Positions 51,455 through 60,020 of a stretch of DNA of 64,000 bases are shown here, piece by piece. Made by a program: the position numbers and the translations under genes. How positions within the stretch are numbered: the first letter of the stretch is position 1; each line of letters opens with the position of its first letter. Origin of the DNA: Cohnella sp. AR92. GTDB lineage: Bacteria > Bacillota > Bacilli > Paenibacillales > Paenibacillaceae. The notes beneath the pieces were generated by a model. It saw only the letters and a program-made list of their open reading frames with translations. It did no database searches and was not told where the DNA came from. The stretch covers positions 34,741 through 98,740 of the forward strand of contig NZ_RZJR01000002.1 in assembly GCF_003990975.1 (NCBI RefSeq), written 5' to 3'.

Positions 51455-53548
51455 TTAGATCAAATTCACAACATACAGCGTCCCGTTCGCGCCTCCGAAG
51501 CCGCCTGCGGCCTGTCCGTCGCCCCCCCACTCGCTGCTTGGAACCTCCGTTCCGTACTCTTGAATCCAACGGGTCACTTCCGAGCTGCCGCCTCCGCGGC
51601 CGTTGGCGTTGATCAGGAAGTACTTCACTTGTCTGTCCTCGATAAGCTTCTTAAGTTTGTCTACCGTCAGAATCGGGTCGTTGCCCGAGAATCCTCCCAT
51701 TGCCATCACCGCTTCGCCGGTTTGAAGGATATACGTCTCCGCCGTATCGACGGACGTCGTGCCGAACAGGAACTTCTCTCCTTCGTTGTTCTCTTGAAGA
51801 TAGCGGACAAGCGCCTCGTTGGCGACGCTTATCCGGTCTCCTCCGCGAGAGCCCTCGATTCCCGCTTCCGGCAGATTGCTGCTCTGGCCGTAGATGATCG
51901 GGGTCGCGGACCAATAAAGCGGCGCCGCAAGAAGGACAACGAATGCCGCCAGAGATGCCCGGTAGGCGGCTCTCTCCCGAAGCAATCTGGCGCATAGAAA
52001 CAAGGTCGGCACGAGTCCGCCCATTCCGAGAAGCACCGGCCAGATTCTTCCCAAGCGATCCGCGTAGGGATTCAGCATGTAGAATTGCAGCGCCGTCGTT
52101 CCGGCGATCGCGATCGGGAGAAGCCACTGTCTCCAGTCCGATCCGGATCGGTAGGACGTCCACAGCTCCGTCAAGCCCGCTCCGGCCAAGGCCGCAATCG
52201 GCGGGGTCAGCATCACGAGGTAATATTGATGGAAAAAGCCGGCGATGCTGAAGAAGCCCATCACCGGAAGCAGCCACGCCAACCAGAACACGGTTTCCTT
52301 GTGCTTAGCCGTGAACGGCTTGCGTCGACGAATGCCGGCGAGGATGCCGACCGCCGAGAGCCCGGCGAAGGGGATGAGCCAGCTCGCCTGCCCGGAGAGC
52401 TCGGTCTGGAACAAGCGGAACGGGCCTTTGTCCCCGGTGCCGAATAAACCGCCACCGCCGCCTCCCGGACCGCCGAAGCCGAACGCACCGCCGGGGGCGA
52501 ATCCCCGCCCCCCGCCGATAGAGAAGCCGCCGGCGGATCCGCGGGCAAGGCGATTGTTGCCGTCCGTTCCCTGTCCGCTGCTCCTTGAATCGGAGAAGCT
52601 TGAATTGGAGGAAGTTCTGTCAGAGGCTCCGCTTCCGCTATCCGATGTTTGCCTGCTTAAGAATCCTGCGCCGGCCACTCCTCTCTCGCCGATGCCTCTG
52701 TCCCCGGTCAGCCTAGAAACCCCGTTGTAGCCGAATGCCAGCTCCAGCACGGAATTCGTCTGGCTGCTGCCGATATATGGCCGGCTATCCGCCGGAATGC
52801 TGTCCACGATGACCGCCCAGGATAAGGAGACGACCAGCAGCGCGACCGTCGCTCCCGACAGCACGGCCAGCTTCTGCTTTCGCTTCGCGCGGAAGGCGAT
52901 CAGGTAATAGATATAGAAAGCGGGAAGCACCATGTAAGCTTCCATCATCTTCTCATTGAAGCCGACTCCGACGACGGCGAAGGCGCCGACCATCCAGCCC
53001 CAGCGGCCCGTGCGCGCTCCCTTGAACAGCATCCAGACGCCGGCCAACAGGGTGAACACGAGCATGCTGTCGATGTTGTTCGTGCGGGAGACGGAAGCCG
53101 CAACCGGCATGCACGCCATGGCCAAGGAGGCGATTCGTGCCGCGGTACGGCCGAAGGACGGCTTGACGAGCAGATAGACGAACCCTACCGAGCCCACTCC
53201 GGCTAGCGCTTGAGGCAAGATGACGCTCCAGCCGTGCAGGCCGAACAGCTTGGCGCTGAGCGTCTGGATCCAGAACGCGAACGGAGGCTTGTCGACGGTG
53301 ACGAAGCCTCCCGGGTCCAGCGAAGCATAGAAAAAGTTATGCCAGCTCTGCAGCATGCTGGATACCGCCGCCGTGTAGTAGGCATTCCCATACTCGTCGT
53401 TCCAGATGCCGTAGCCATTCAAGAACGCGGCCAGCAGAGCCGCGATCGCCAGCGCCCAATCCGCTCCGATCTTGCGGCGACATTCCGCATTCCCGGGTTC
53501 TCCCGCCTGAACAACGTCCATCGCTTCTTTCGCCTCGGTCGAAGCCAA
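51455..53548 (-). CDS. membrane glycosyltransferase, GT39/ArnT-like (YkcB type)
   Basis: A 697-aa membrane protein with about 11 helices. After helix 1 (about 29-48) comes an extracellular loop with WNDEYGNAYYTAAVSSML (core DEYGNAYY, about 50-57) and GFVTVDKPPFAFWIQ (about 80-94), the acidic catalytic region of C-type mannosyl/arabinosyl transferases that use polyprenyl-phosphate sugars. A low-complexity Gly/Ser/Arg insert (about 285-370) splits the membrane part, as in YkcB/YycA relatives. The C-terminal extracellular domain (about 560-697) is globular. TTG start at 53548, with GGAGGGG upstream; ATG 53518 is an alternative. The sugar and acceptor are unknown. Confidence 0.87.
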   Translation of the reverse strand: MASTEAKEAMDVVQAGEPGNAECRRKIGADWALAIAALLAAFLNGYGIWNDEYGNAYYTAAVSSMLQSWHNFFYASLDPGGFVTVDKPPFAFWIQTLSAKLFGLHGWSVILPQALAGVGSVGFVYLLVKPSFGRTAARIASLAMACMPVAASVSRTNNIDSMLVFTLLAGVWMLFKGARTGRWGWMVGAFAVVGVGFNEKMMEAYMVLPAFYIYYLIAFRAKRKQKLAVLSGATVALLVVSLSWAVIVDSIPADSRPYIGSSQTNSVLELAFGYNGVSRLTGDRGIGERGVAGAGFLSRQTSDSGSGASDRTSSNSSFSDSRSSGQGTDGNNRLARGSAGGFSIGGGRGFAPGGAFGFGGPGGGGGGLFGTGDKGPFRLFQTELSGQASWLIPFAGLSAVGILAGIRRRKPFTAKHKETVFWLAWLLPVMGFFSIAGFFHQYYLVMLTPPIAALAGAGLTELWTSYRSGSDWRQWLLPIAIAGTTALQFYMLNPYADRLGRIWPVLLGMGGLVPTLFLCARLLRERAAYRASLAAFVVLLAAPLYWSATPIIYGQSSNLPEAGIEGSRGGDRISVANEALVRYLQENNEGEKFLFGTTSVDTAETYILQTGEAVMAMGGFSGNDPILTVDKLKKLIEDRQVKYFLINANGRGGGSSEVTRWIQEYGTEVPSSEWGGDGQAAGGFGGANGTLYVVNLI

Positions 53549-53683
53549 CCCTCATCCCCTCCAGCCACTCGGTTCCAAGCTCTAAGGTTTTTCCCCAGCT
53601 TAACGACCGAATCTTAAAGCCACCTGAAAAAGCCATGAGGGATGAGTTAACTTTATCCAACATAGGCTACGTATGCGTAAGCG

Positions 53684-53726
53684 CAAAAAAGCAAGGAACC
53701 TGCCGAACGGCAGCACGGTTCCTTGC
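53684..53726 (-). terminator. terminator after the MFS gene
   Basis: GCAAGGAACC / GGTTCCTTGC stem with a small inner hairpin, then TTTTTT on the minus strand; 35 bases beyond the stop. Confidence 0.85.
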
Positions 53727-53760
53727 CTAATGTTTTACTTCTTGGCATCCTGGCCGAACG

Positions 53761-54939
53761 TTATCCTTGCGCTTGAATATGCGCGCGGTCCGCGCTACGG
53801 AAACGGGCCAGAAGGCCGAGCGCGGCGAGCGACAGCGCGCCCGAGAGGACGAACGGCATCCACTCCGTCACGTCGAGGAGAGCGGTTCCGAGAAGCGGCC
53901 CCACGATCCGTCCCAAGCTGTCCATCGAGGAGCTCAAGCCGGAGGCCACGCCTTGCTCGACCGTCGTCTTCTGAGTGATCAGCGACGTCACGCAAGGGCG
54001 AATGAGCGAGTTGCCGATGCCGAAGATGCACAGGTACACGGTAGCCATGCCCCAATTGTTCGCGGTCAGCAGCAGGAAAAAGCCGACGGCGGAGATCACG
54101 AGTCCCGCCGCGATGTAGAAGCTCTCCTGCCCCTTCTTGACCCGGCGTCGCACAACTCCGCCTTGAATAAGCGCTCCCGCCAAGCCGCAGAAGAAGAACA
54201 TCATCCCGACCTGGCGCGGGGTAACGTCGAATCGGCTCATGCCGTACAACTGCATCGTCGATTCGAGAATGGCCAACGAGAAGGTAACGAAGAAAGCGAG
54301 CACGTACAGGTTCTTGAGCGGCCCTTGGAACGCGGTCCAGCGGGATACCCTGGGCCTGCTGCGAATCTCGGCGCGACGCTCGGGAGGAAGCGATTCCGTC
54401 AGCTTCGCCCATGCGGCCAGGAATGTGATGAAGGCCAAACCCGAAGCCGCGTAGAACGGAGCCGACAGCGAGACCTCGCTCAGCACGCCTCCGACGAACG
54501 GCCCGAAGGTGAAGCCGAGACCGATGCTCATGCCCACGACGGCCATTCCCTTCGTCCGTTCTTCGGCGGTCGTGATGTCCGCTACATAAGCCACGATGCA
54601 GGCGGTAACCGCCCCGGAGAACAAGCCGCCGAGGAGGCGGGAGACGTACATGAGAACCAGGTTATCGCCAGCCAAGCCGAACAGAAGGAAACTGAGGCAG
54701 AAGCCGAGAATGCCGGTCATGATGATCGGCCTGCGCCCGACCCTGCCCGACAAGCCGCCCCACACCGGAGACAAGAGGAACGAGACGAGCGAGTAGAGCG
54801 CGAGCATCAGGCCGGTGTGCCAATTGGCCGACTCCGGGGCGATGTCGGAGACGGCTTGCGGAAGCACGGGAATAATGATGCCGAAGCCGATAAACGTCGT
54901 AATGAGCATAAGGGATACGATCGCGAGTTTGCTGCGCAA
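53761..54939 (-). CDS. MFS transporter, drug-efflux type
   Basis: A 392-aa 12-helix transporter. Motif A between helices 2 and 3 reads GGLSGRVGRRPIIM (about 61-74), and motif C GMSIGLGFTFGPFVGG (core GLGFTFGPFVGG, about 136-147) marks the drug/H+ antiporter DHA1 group (TetA/NorA-like). The start is set at TTG 54939, since AAGGAGAG lies eight bases upstream; the longer ATG 54999 reading lacks a site. It is divergent from speA, with about 190 bases between. The substrate is unknown. Confidence 0.88.
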   Translation of the reverse strand: MRSKLAIVSLMLITTFIGFGIIIPVLPQAVSDIAPESANWHTGLMLALYSLVSFLLSPVWGGLSGRVGRRPIIMTGILGFCLSFLLFGLAGDNLVLMYVSRLLGGLFSGAVTACIVAYVADITTAEERTKGMAVVGMSIGLGFTFGPFVGGVLSEVSLSAPFYAASGLAFITFLAAWAKLTESLPPERRAEIRSRPRVSRWTAFQGPLKNLYVLAFFVTFSLAILESTMQLYGMSRFDVTPRQVGMMFFFCGLAGALIQGGVVRRRVKKGQESFYIAAGLVISAVGFFLLLTANNWGMATVYLCIFGIGNSLIRPCVTSLITQKTTVEQGVASGLSSSMDSLGRIVGPLLGTALLDVTEWMPFVLSGALSLAALGLLARFRSADRAHIQAQG

Positions 54940-55053
54940 GAATGATTCTCTCCTTATTAACCGTGAGTTGACATGGTTTACATTCAAATATGGTAGCATA
55001 ATCCTGGACGCGTTCCAAATGGATGGAGGAGATTCGCCTCAGAACCCGTTATT

Positions 55054-55081
55054 GCATTCCCCCCCATTTTTGCTATACTCA
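55054..55081 (+). promoter_or_regulatory. promoter of speA
   Basis: -35 TTGCAT (55054-55059), 16-bp spacer, extended -10 TGCTATACT (TATACT 55076-55081), 52 bases before the TTG start. Confidence 0.6.
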
Positions 55082-55132
55082 TGCTTGTTCAGTTTACCGT
55101 ACGTTACGGCATGGAAAGGTAGGAGCTTATCA

Positions 55133-56602
55133 TTGAATCATTCCCGCACTCCCTTATTCGACGCCCTGCGTCGCCATGCGGAGCAACATCCGATACAATT
55201 CCACATCCCCGGCCACAAGACAGGCTCAGGCATGGATCCGGAGTTCCGCGAATTCATCGGTCAGAACGTGCTCGATGTCGATCTCATCAACATCGCGCCG
55301 CTTGACGACCTTCACCAGCCGGTCAGCGTCATTCTCGAAGCGCAGAAGCTAGCCGCGGATGCGTTCGGCGCGGATGCGACCTTCTTCTCCGTTCAAGGAA
55401 CGAGCACCGCGATCATGACGATGATCATGTCGGTGTGCGGCCAAGGCGATAAAATCATCGTCCCGCGCAACGTGCATAAGTCGATCCTATCCGCCATTAT
55501 TTTCTCCGGGGCACGGCCCGTCTTCCTGTCCCCGGCCCGAGACCGCAATCTTGGCATCGACCACGGGATTACGACCCGATCGGTTCGCCGCGCCCTGGAG
55601 CGCCATCCGGATGCCGCCGCCGTGCTGGTCATCAACCCGACTTACTTCGGCGTGTGCGCGAACCTGAAGGAGATCGTCGATCTCGTGCACGAATACGACA
55701 TTCCGGTGCTCGTGGATGAAGCGCACGGCGCGCTGATTCACTTCTCCGACAAGCTCCCGCTCTCCGCCATGAAAGCCGGCGCCGATATGGCCGCGACCAG
55801 CGTCCACAAGCTGGGCGGCTCGATGACGCAGAGCTCCATCCTGAACATTCGGTCCGGCCTGGTCAACATCCAACGGGCGCAGACGATCTTCAGCATGCTC
55901 ACCACGACCTCGACCTCCTACCCGCTGCTCGCCTCGCTCGACACGGCGCGCAGGCAGCTGGCGCTGCACGGCGAGGAATTGGTCGACCGGGCGCTGGAGC
56001 TTGCCGAGAAGGCTCGTTCGGCGGTTAACCAGATCGAGGGCTTATACTGCTTCGGCGAAGAGCTTCTGGGCGAAGAAGCCACCTTCGACTACGACCCGAC
56101 TAAGGTTACCATTCACGTCCGCCATCTGGGCATGACCGGCTACGACGCGGAGAACTGGCTGCGGGAGAAGTACAACATCGAAGTCGAGATGAGCGACATG
56201 TACAACATCCTCTGCCTGGTGACGCCGGGCGACGACGAGCAGTCGATCGGCGTGCTGATCGAAGCGCTCACTCGCATGGCCGACGAGTTCCTCCATACCC
56301 GCGAGGTGAAGGAATTGGACGTGCGCATTCCGGAGATTCCCCATCTCTCGCTGACTCCGCGGGACGCCTTCTACGGCGAGACGGAGATCGTGCCGCTGTC
56401 CGAATCGGCCGGGCGCATCATCGCCGAATTCATCTACGTCTACCCGCCGGGAATCCCGATTCTTCTGCCGGGAGAGGTCATCTCGCAGGAGAATATCGAC
56501 TACATTGTCGAGCACCTGGAGGTCGGCCTGCCGGTCAAAGGCCCGGAGGATCGCACCGTTCGCAATATCAAGGTCATCGTAGAAGAAACCGCAATTTCGT
56601 AA
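55133..56602 (+). CDS. speA: arginine/lysine/ornithine decarboxylase (SpeA-like)
   Basis: A 489-aa PLP enzyme, almost exactly the length of B. subtilis SpeA (490), which makes agmatine from arginine for polyamines. The TTG at 55133 follows TAGGAGC by six bases. Features: FHIPGHKTG (about 23-31), FGADATFFSVQGTSTAIMTM (core QGTST, about 84-88), VDEAHGALIHF (PLP-binding Asp/His, about 195-205) and the PLP Lys in TSVHKLGGSMTQ (about 225). Small Orn/Lys/Arg decarboxylase-type C-terminal domain. Paralogues such as YaaO are similar, so substrate preference is inferred. Confidence 0.88.
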   Translation: MNHSRTPLFDALRRHAEQHPIQFHIPGHKTGSGMDPEFREFIGQNVLDVDLINIAPLDDLHQPVSVILEAQKLAADAFGADATFFSVQGTSTAIMTMIMSVCGQGDKIIVPRNVHKSILSAIIFSGARPVFLSPARDRNLGIDHGITTRSVRRALERHPDAAAVLVINPTYFGVCANLKEIVDLVHEYDIPVLVDEAHGALIHFSDKLPLSAMKAGADMAATSVHKLGGSMTQSSILNIRSGLVNIQRAQTIFSMLTTTSTSYPLLASLDTARRQLALHGEELVDRALELAEKARSAVNQIEGLYCFGEELLGEEATFDYDPTKVTIHVRHLGMTGYDAENWLREKYNIEVEMSDMYNILCLVTPGDDEQSIGVLIEALTRMADEFLHTREVKELDVRIPEIPHLSLTPRDAFYGETEIVPLSESAGRIIAEFIYVYPPGIPILLPGEVISQENIDYIVEHLEVGLPVKGPEDRTVRNIKVIVEETAIS

Positions 56603-56732
56603 AAAAGAGAACCTAGCAAAGCCCCCGCAGACGCAGCCGACTCGGCTCGTTCGATCGGGGGCTCTTCCGTTCTGGCATCCATTGCCAGGAGGAGCGCTTT
56701 AATGCTATCATCTGGATCAAGGGGTGAAGCCG

Positions 56733-57161
56733 ATGAGCCAGAGCGCATTCATCAAGCTTGTCCAAGGATCCGCCGCTTCCACGGTAACCGTAGAAGACAT
56801 CAAGAGCAGTCTTCGGCATTACCTGGAGCAGACCGAATTGACCGGCCAACAGCTTGGCTGGAGCTATGCGGAAGCCGCGTTCCCCTACACCTTCGAGAGC
56901 AGAGCAGGAGAAGAGGACCGCTGGTTCTATCTGAAGGGCAAGAATCCGAAGTACCGCTTTATTCTGTTCGGAACCGCTTCATCTCCGGAAGGGCCGGAAG
57001 CCGAAGCTCCCGCTTGCATCCAGGTCGTTCTGCCGGAACAATCCACCCATGGAGACAAGGCCAAGGCGAACGAATACTGCAAGTGGCTGGGCAAGAAGCT
57101 CCAGGCGGAGGTCAAGCTGTTCAACGGCCGCACGATCTACTACAACCCGCGCAAGGGCTAG
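56733..57161 (+). CDS. DUF1885 family protein
   Basis: A 142-aa soluble protein beginning at ATG 56733 behind AGGGGTG. SAFIKLVQGSAASTVTVEDIK, QLGWSYAEAAFPYTFE and WFYLKGKNPKYRFILFG (core residues about 42-80) follow the pattern I remember for DUF1885, small Bacillales proteins of unknown function. The end (AKANEYCKWLGKKLQAEVKLF) is helical. It lies 130 bases after speA, beyond a gap without a clear terminator, and has its own terminator. Confidence 0.7.
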   Translation: MSQSAFIKLVQGSAASTVTVEDIKSSLRHYLEQTELTGQQLGWSYAEAAFPYTFESRAGEEDRWFYLKGKNPKYRFILFGTASSPEGPEAEAPACIQVVLPEQSTHGDKAKANEYCKWLGKKLQAEVKLFNGRTIYYNPRKG

Positions 57162-57173
57162 ATAAACGCAGCA

Positions 57174-57213
57174 AGGGCTGATCATCGTCCCTACGGACGT
57201 CGATCAGCCCTTC
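57174..57213 (+). terminator. terminator after the DUF1885 gene
   Basis: AAGGGCTGATC / GATCAGCCCTT stem with an inner GTCC...GGAC stem, followed by TTCGCTTATT. Confidence 0.7.
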
Positions 57214-57242
57214 GCTTATTCGCGGGAAATTGCCCGAGAGGA

Positions 57243-57536
57243 TTAGCCCTCTTCTTGAGCGACCAATTCCTCGTATACCTTCATGACTCGTTCCCATTCC
57301 GCATCGTCTTCGATGTTCACGAGAACTTCGTCTTCCCCGTCTTCTTCTATGCGGAAGATGACGCCGTCGTCTTCCGGATCATTGCGGTCAAGCAGAACCG
57401 CATAGGCTTGATCGCCGCTCTCGAAAGTATACACAAGCACCATCTCATGTTCGTTGCCGTCTTCGTCCGTTACGATAAATACGGCTTCTTCGTCGTGCTC
57501 GTGGTTGCAGTTTTCGTCATGAACATGATCGCTCAT
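57243..57536 (-). CDS. DUF1292 family protein (YrzB type)
   Basis: A 97-aa very acidic protein. A His/Asp/Cys-rich head (HVHDENCNHEHDEE, about 3-17) precedes the DUF1292 domain: VFIVTDEDGNEHEMVLVYTF, YAVLLDRNDPEDDGVIFRIEEDGEDE (core Y..L.........), and WERVMKVYEEL (about 81-91). Family members usually sit in the yrrL-yrzB operon; here it is alone. The head could bind metal, but that is only a suggestion. The function is unknown. Confidence 0.85.
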   Translation of the reverse strand: MSDHVHDENCNHEHDEEAVFIVTDEDGNEHEMVLVYTFESGDQAYAVLLDRNDPEDDGVIFRIEEDGEDEVLVNIEDDAEWERVMKVYEELVAQEEG

Positions 57537-57607
57537 GGTGAAACCCCCGTTCAGTCAATTGATTTTGCCTACCTCCGTATCCTAACATTTCCTAGTCACC
57601 CGGTCAA

Positions 57608-57641
57608 ACGAAAGCGCCCGCTCTGCAAGAGAGTAGGCGCC
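57608..57641 (-). terminator. possible terminator after the stalk-domain gene
   Basis: GGCGCC...CTCT/AGAG...GGGCGC imperfect hairpin followed by TTTCGTTT on the minus strand, just beyond the stop at 57649. Confidence 0.5.
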
Positions 57642-57648
57642 TGTTCGA

Positions 57649-58230
57649 TTATTTGGCAATAACGGTCTTCTCCGATACGAGCTGCATCGACGAGCTGTCC
57701 GTCGGCTTCATCCAGAAACGAACGGTATACTTGCCGCTATATTTGAATTCGTAAGAAATCTCGTCGGAGGTGAACCAGAAGTTGTCCTTATCGCTCGGGA
57801 AGTCGTTGTCGCTGCTCGTGCGGCCGTCAATCCACGTGCTGTCGCCGTAAGGGTCGGTAATCGTCACCTTGAAGCTGGAGATGCTCGTCTGGAGATTGTC
57901 CACCTGAGCGAACACCTGGAAGTTGAAGCTCTTCTGCTTGGTCACCGAGCCGAACGGCTTGGAGCCCATCATCAGAAACATATGAACGTTAGGCTTATAA
58001 ATGGATATCTTCTTCGTGCTGTCATCGTAGACAACAATGCCTTGAACCAGGTCTCCAAGCGACTTGGCGGAGACGTATGCGTCCTTGCCGACGATGGCCG
58101 TATCGGCATCGGTTACTTCTTGCTTGTTGAAAATGACTTTGACCTTCTGACTGATGGTGTCTGCGAACACGCCCGTGCCGAACGAAAAAGTCAGCACCAC
58201 GGTCAGGATTAGAAACTTGCGGAAATTCAT
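57649..58230 (-). CDS. secreted protein with copper-amine-oxidase-type stalk domain
   Basis: A 193-aa exported protein: signal peptide (about 1-24, FLILTVVLTFSFGTGVFA), then a stalk domain of the copper amine oxidase N-terminal type (about 28-80: VIFNKQEVTDADTAIVGKDAYVSAKSL, a pattern of a substituted strand, AYVSA and the KKISIYKP end), then a strand-rich C-terminal domain resembling an Ig/CBM-like sandwich (about 95-190). Stalk domains are common and structural in Paenibacillus exoproteins. ATG 58230 with GGAGGG eight bases upstream. The role is unknown. Confidence 0.75.
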   Translation of the reverse strand: MNFRKFLILTVVLTFSFGTGVFADTISQKVKVIFNKQEVTDADTAIVGKDAYVSAKSLGDLVQGIVVYDDSTKKISIYKPNVHMFLMMGSKPFGSVTKQKSFNFQVFAQVDNLQTSISSFKVTITDPYGDSTWIDGRTSSDNDFPSDKDNFWFTSDEISYEFKYSGKYTVRFWMKPTDSSSMQLVSEKTVIAK

Positions 58231-58317
58231 CCTCAATTCCCTCCGTCGCCCATTTCCTTGTATGCAATTGGTTATACCAAGGGCCGCGGGAAAAGTTGCG
58301 GGGAGTTTAAAAAAATT

Positions 58318-58557
58318 TTAATTTTTCACGAATGCGGCTACGGGCCTGGCCGCCGGAGGCAGCGAAAGGACGCAGGGCACCCCGCAGCCGATCGCTCCGG
58401 GAGTAGACATCCGCTTCAAATAATCCATCCCGCGGTGGCAAGGAGTCTTGCACGCGGCGCAGACGTCCGAAGTGACGATTCGCATCTGCGGCCGTTGGCT
58501 GTCCGCGGATGTTTTCTTTTTCTTAACGACTTTCTTGCCGGCCGCCGGCTTGTTCAT
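58318..58557 (-). CDS. small Cys-rich protein of unknown function
   Basis: A 79-aa protein starting with a Lys-rich segment (KKVVKKKKTS) and then TSDVCAACKTPCHRGMDYL and GCGVPC, five Cys within about 30 residues, suggesting a metal-binding (zinc or Fe-S) knuckle. GAGGGG lies eight bases before the ATG, and codon use is like the neighbours. I believe similar short proteins occur in Paenibacillus, but no function is known to me. It lies between the stalk-domain gene and the divergent MBL-fold gene. Confidence 0.6.
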   Translation of the reverse strand: MNKPAAGKKVVKKKKTSADSQRPQMRIVTSDVCAACKTPCHRGMDYLKRMSTPGAIGCGVPCVLSLPPAARPVAAFVKN

Positions 58558-58749
58558 ATCGCATTCCCCTCGGTTGAACGAATCTTACTTCCACAGGGTA
58601 TGCGAAGAGTAGCCCAGGGGTGCTTATTAAGGGCAGTTCTCTCCTGGATAAGGAAGGAATGCTTTTGCAAGGGCAAGAAATATGCTACATTTATGAATAA
58701 TCATGTCAGGTTTCTACTATTGCGTCTTAGCGGAACCGGGAGGCTGCAG

Positions 58750-59481
58750 ATGGATATTCAGATGATCGGGACAGGCAGCGCGTTCGCCAAAACGTATTAC
58801 AACAACAACGCCCTTCTTCATTCCGAAGGCCGCACTTTGCTCATAGACTGCGGCATCACCGCCCCAATCGCTCTTCATGAGATGGGGATTCCTATGGATA
58901 AGATTGACGGGGTTCTCGTCTCCCATATCCACGGCGACCATATCGGAGGGCTCGAGGAGCTCGCTTTCCAGAACCTCTATGTCTACAATAGAAGGAGAAT
59001 TCCGCTCTTCATCGCGGAGGACCTTGTCGATCCCTTGTGGAACCGCTCCCTTCGCGGCGCCATGGAGCAAGGCGAATTCCGCCGGCTGTCGGATTATTTC
59101 GACGTGAGGACGCTGTCCGCGGGCGTGCCGGAAGAGATCTTGCCCGGTCTTCAAGCCGAGCTGCTCCTGACCGATCATGTGCCGAATAAGAATAGCTATT
59201 CCTTCTTGTTTAACGATACGTTCTTCTATTCCGCGGATATGGTGTTCAGTCCCGAGCTGCTGGAACATCTCGTTCGGGATAAGGGCGTCGAGACGATCTT
59301 CCACGACTGCCAGCTGCACGAGCCGGGAATGGTTCACGCCTCGCTCCCCGAGCTGTTGACGCTTCCCGAAGACATTCAGTCCCGCATTCGCCTGATGCAC
59401 TATGGGGACGACCGGAATCGTTTCGAGGGGAAAACCGGGCTGATGAGCTTCGTGGAGCAGCGCCGGGTCTATCCGCTTTGA
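58750..59481 (+). CDS. MBL-fold metallo-hydrolase (RNase Z-like/YhfI type)
   Basis: A 243-aa protein, set to start at ATG 58750 with GGGAGG six bases upstream; the frame stays open for 490 bases before this without a better start. It begins MIGTGSAFAKTYYNNNALL, with the metal motif SHIHGDHIGG (about 58-67, HxHxDH), an Asp in SADMVF (about 168-173) and His in FHDCQLHEPG and MHYGDD (about 190-197, 217-222). Such enzymes cleave phosphodiesters or act as thiolesterases; the substrate is unknown. Confidence 0.85.
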   Translation: MDIQMIGTGSAFAKTYYNNNALLHSEGRTLLIDCGITAPIALHEMGIPMDKIDGVLVSHIHGDHIGGLEELAFQNLYVYNRRRIPLFIAEDLVDPLWNRSLRGAMEQGEFRRLSDYFDVRTLSAGVPEEILPGLQAELLLTDHVPNKNSYSFLFNDTFFYSADMVFSPELLEHLVRDKGVETIFHDCQLHEPGMVHASLPELLTLPEDIQSRIRLMHYGDDRNRFEGKTGLMSFVEQRRVYPL

Positions 59482-59557
59482 CAGCAATTCGATATGGCTC
59501 CTTCCTTCATCCGCGTATATAATGAGAGGACCGTGCTTGGAAAGGTGTTGAAACCGA

Positions 59558-59659
59558 TTGGTCGCGACTTACGTCATTGCAGGCATCATTGCGGTACTAT
59601 TGATTGTTATGATCTTCTGGGTTACCGGCAAAGCCTACTCCCGCAAATGGGATGAATAA
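59558..59659 (+). CDS. 33-aa single-pass membrane protein
   Basis: A very short reading frame starting at TTG 59558, ten bases after AAAGGTG. It encodes a hydrophobic helix (about residues 4-23, YVIAGIIAVLLIVMIFWV) followed by a short charged tail KAYSRKWDE. A strong hairpin terminator starts four bases after the stop. Start, ribosome binding site, helix and terminator together argue for a real small protein; its partner or function is unknown. Confidence 0.6.
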   Translation: MVATYVIAGIIAVLLIVMIFWVTGKAYSRKWDE

Positions 59660-59662
59660 ACC

Positions 59663-59705
59663 GAACAAGCTCCGCGGCGGCGCTAACCGCTTGCGGAGCT
59701 TGTTC
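59663..59705. terminator. terminator after the 33-aa gene
   Basis: Perfect 13-bp stem GAACAAGCTCCGC / GCGGAGCTTGTTC enclosing a GC-rich loop. It probably also serves the small lipoprotein gene on the other strand. Confidence 0.75.
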
Positions 59706-59718
59706 ATGTTCCAGCGCT

Positions 59719-59940
59719 TTACCATCTGCCCGAATACGAGGGGGAGATCTGGACGTCGGAGGATCGGGAATAGACGTCCCCGATGACGCCATGAGAGCGG
59801 TTCCCATAAACATTGGCGATCACATTCTTCTCCCCCGTATCGGAGAAGCGCTGCTGACAAGCGCTAAGGCTAATCACCGCAACGACCGACAGCGCCGCAG
59901 CGCCAATTCTCAACCCGAAGCTTCCTTTTCCCGTCTGCAT
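59719..59940 (-). CDS. small lipoprotein
   Basis: A 73-aa product from ATG 59940 (AAGGAG nine bases upstream). The signal peptide (about 1-27) ends in a lipobox ISLSAC (Cys about 28); the mature part is about 46 residues, polar, rich in Ser, Asn and Gly. No known domain. It follows the 57-aa membrane protein gene on the same strand and may share its transcript. Confidence 0.6.
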   Translation of the reverse strand: MQTGKGSFGLRIGAAALSVVAVISLSACQQRFSDTGEKNVIANVYGNRSHGVIGDVYSRSSDVQISPSYSGRW

Positions 59941-60020
59941 GCATTGGCGCTCCTTGGACATGTTGGAATACAGCCCCATGTTGCCCTTGAACGCGGTCGG
60001 TTATTCGCTCCTGCTCCCTC

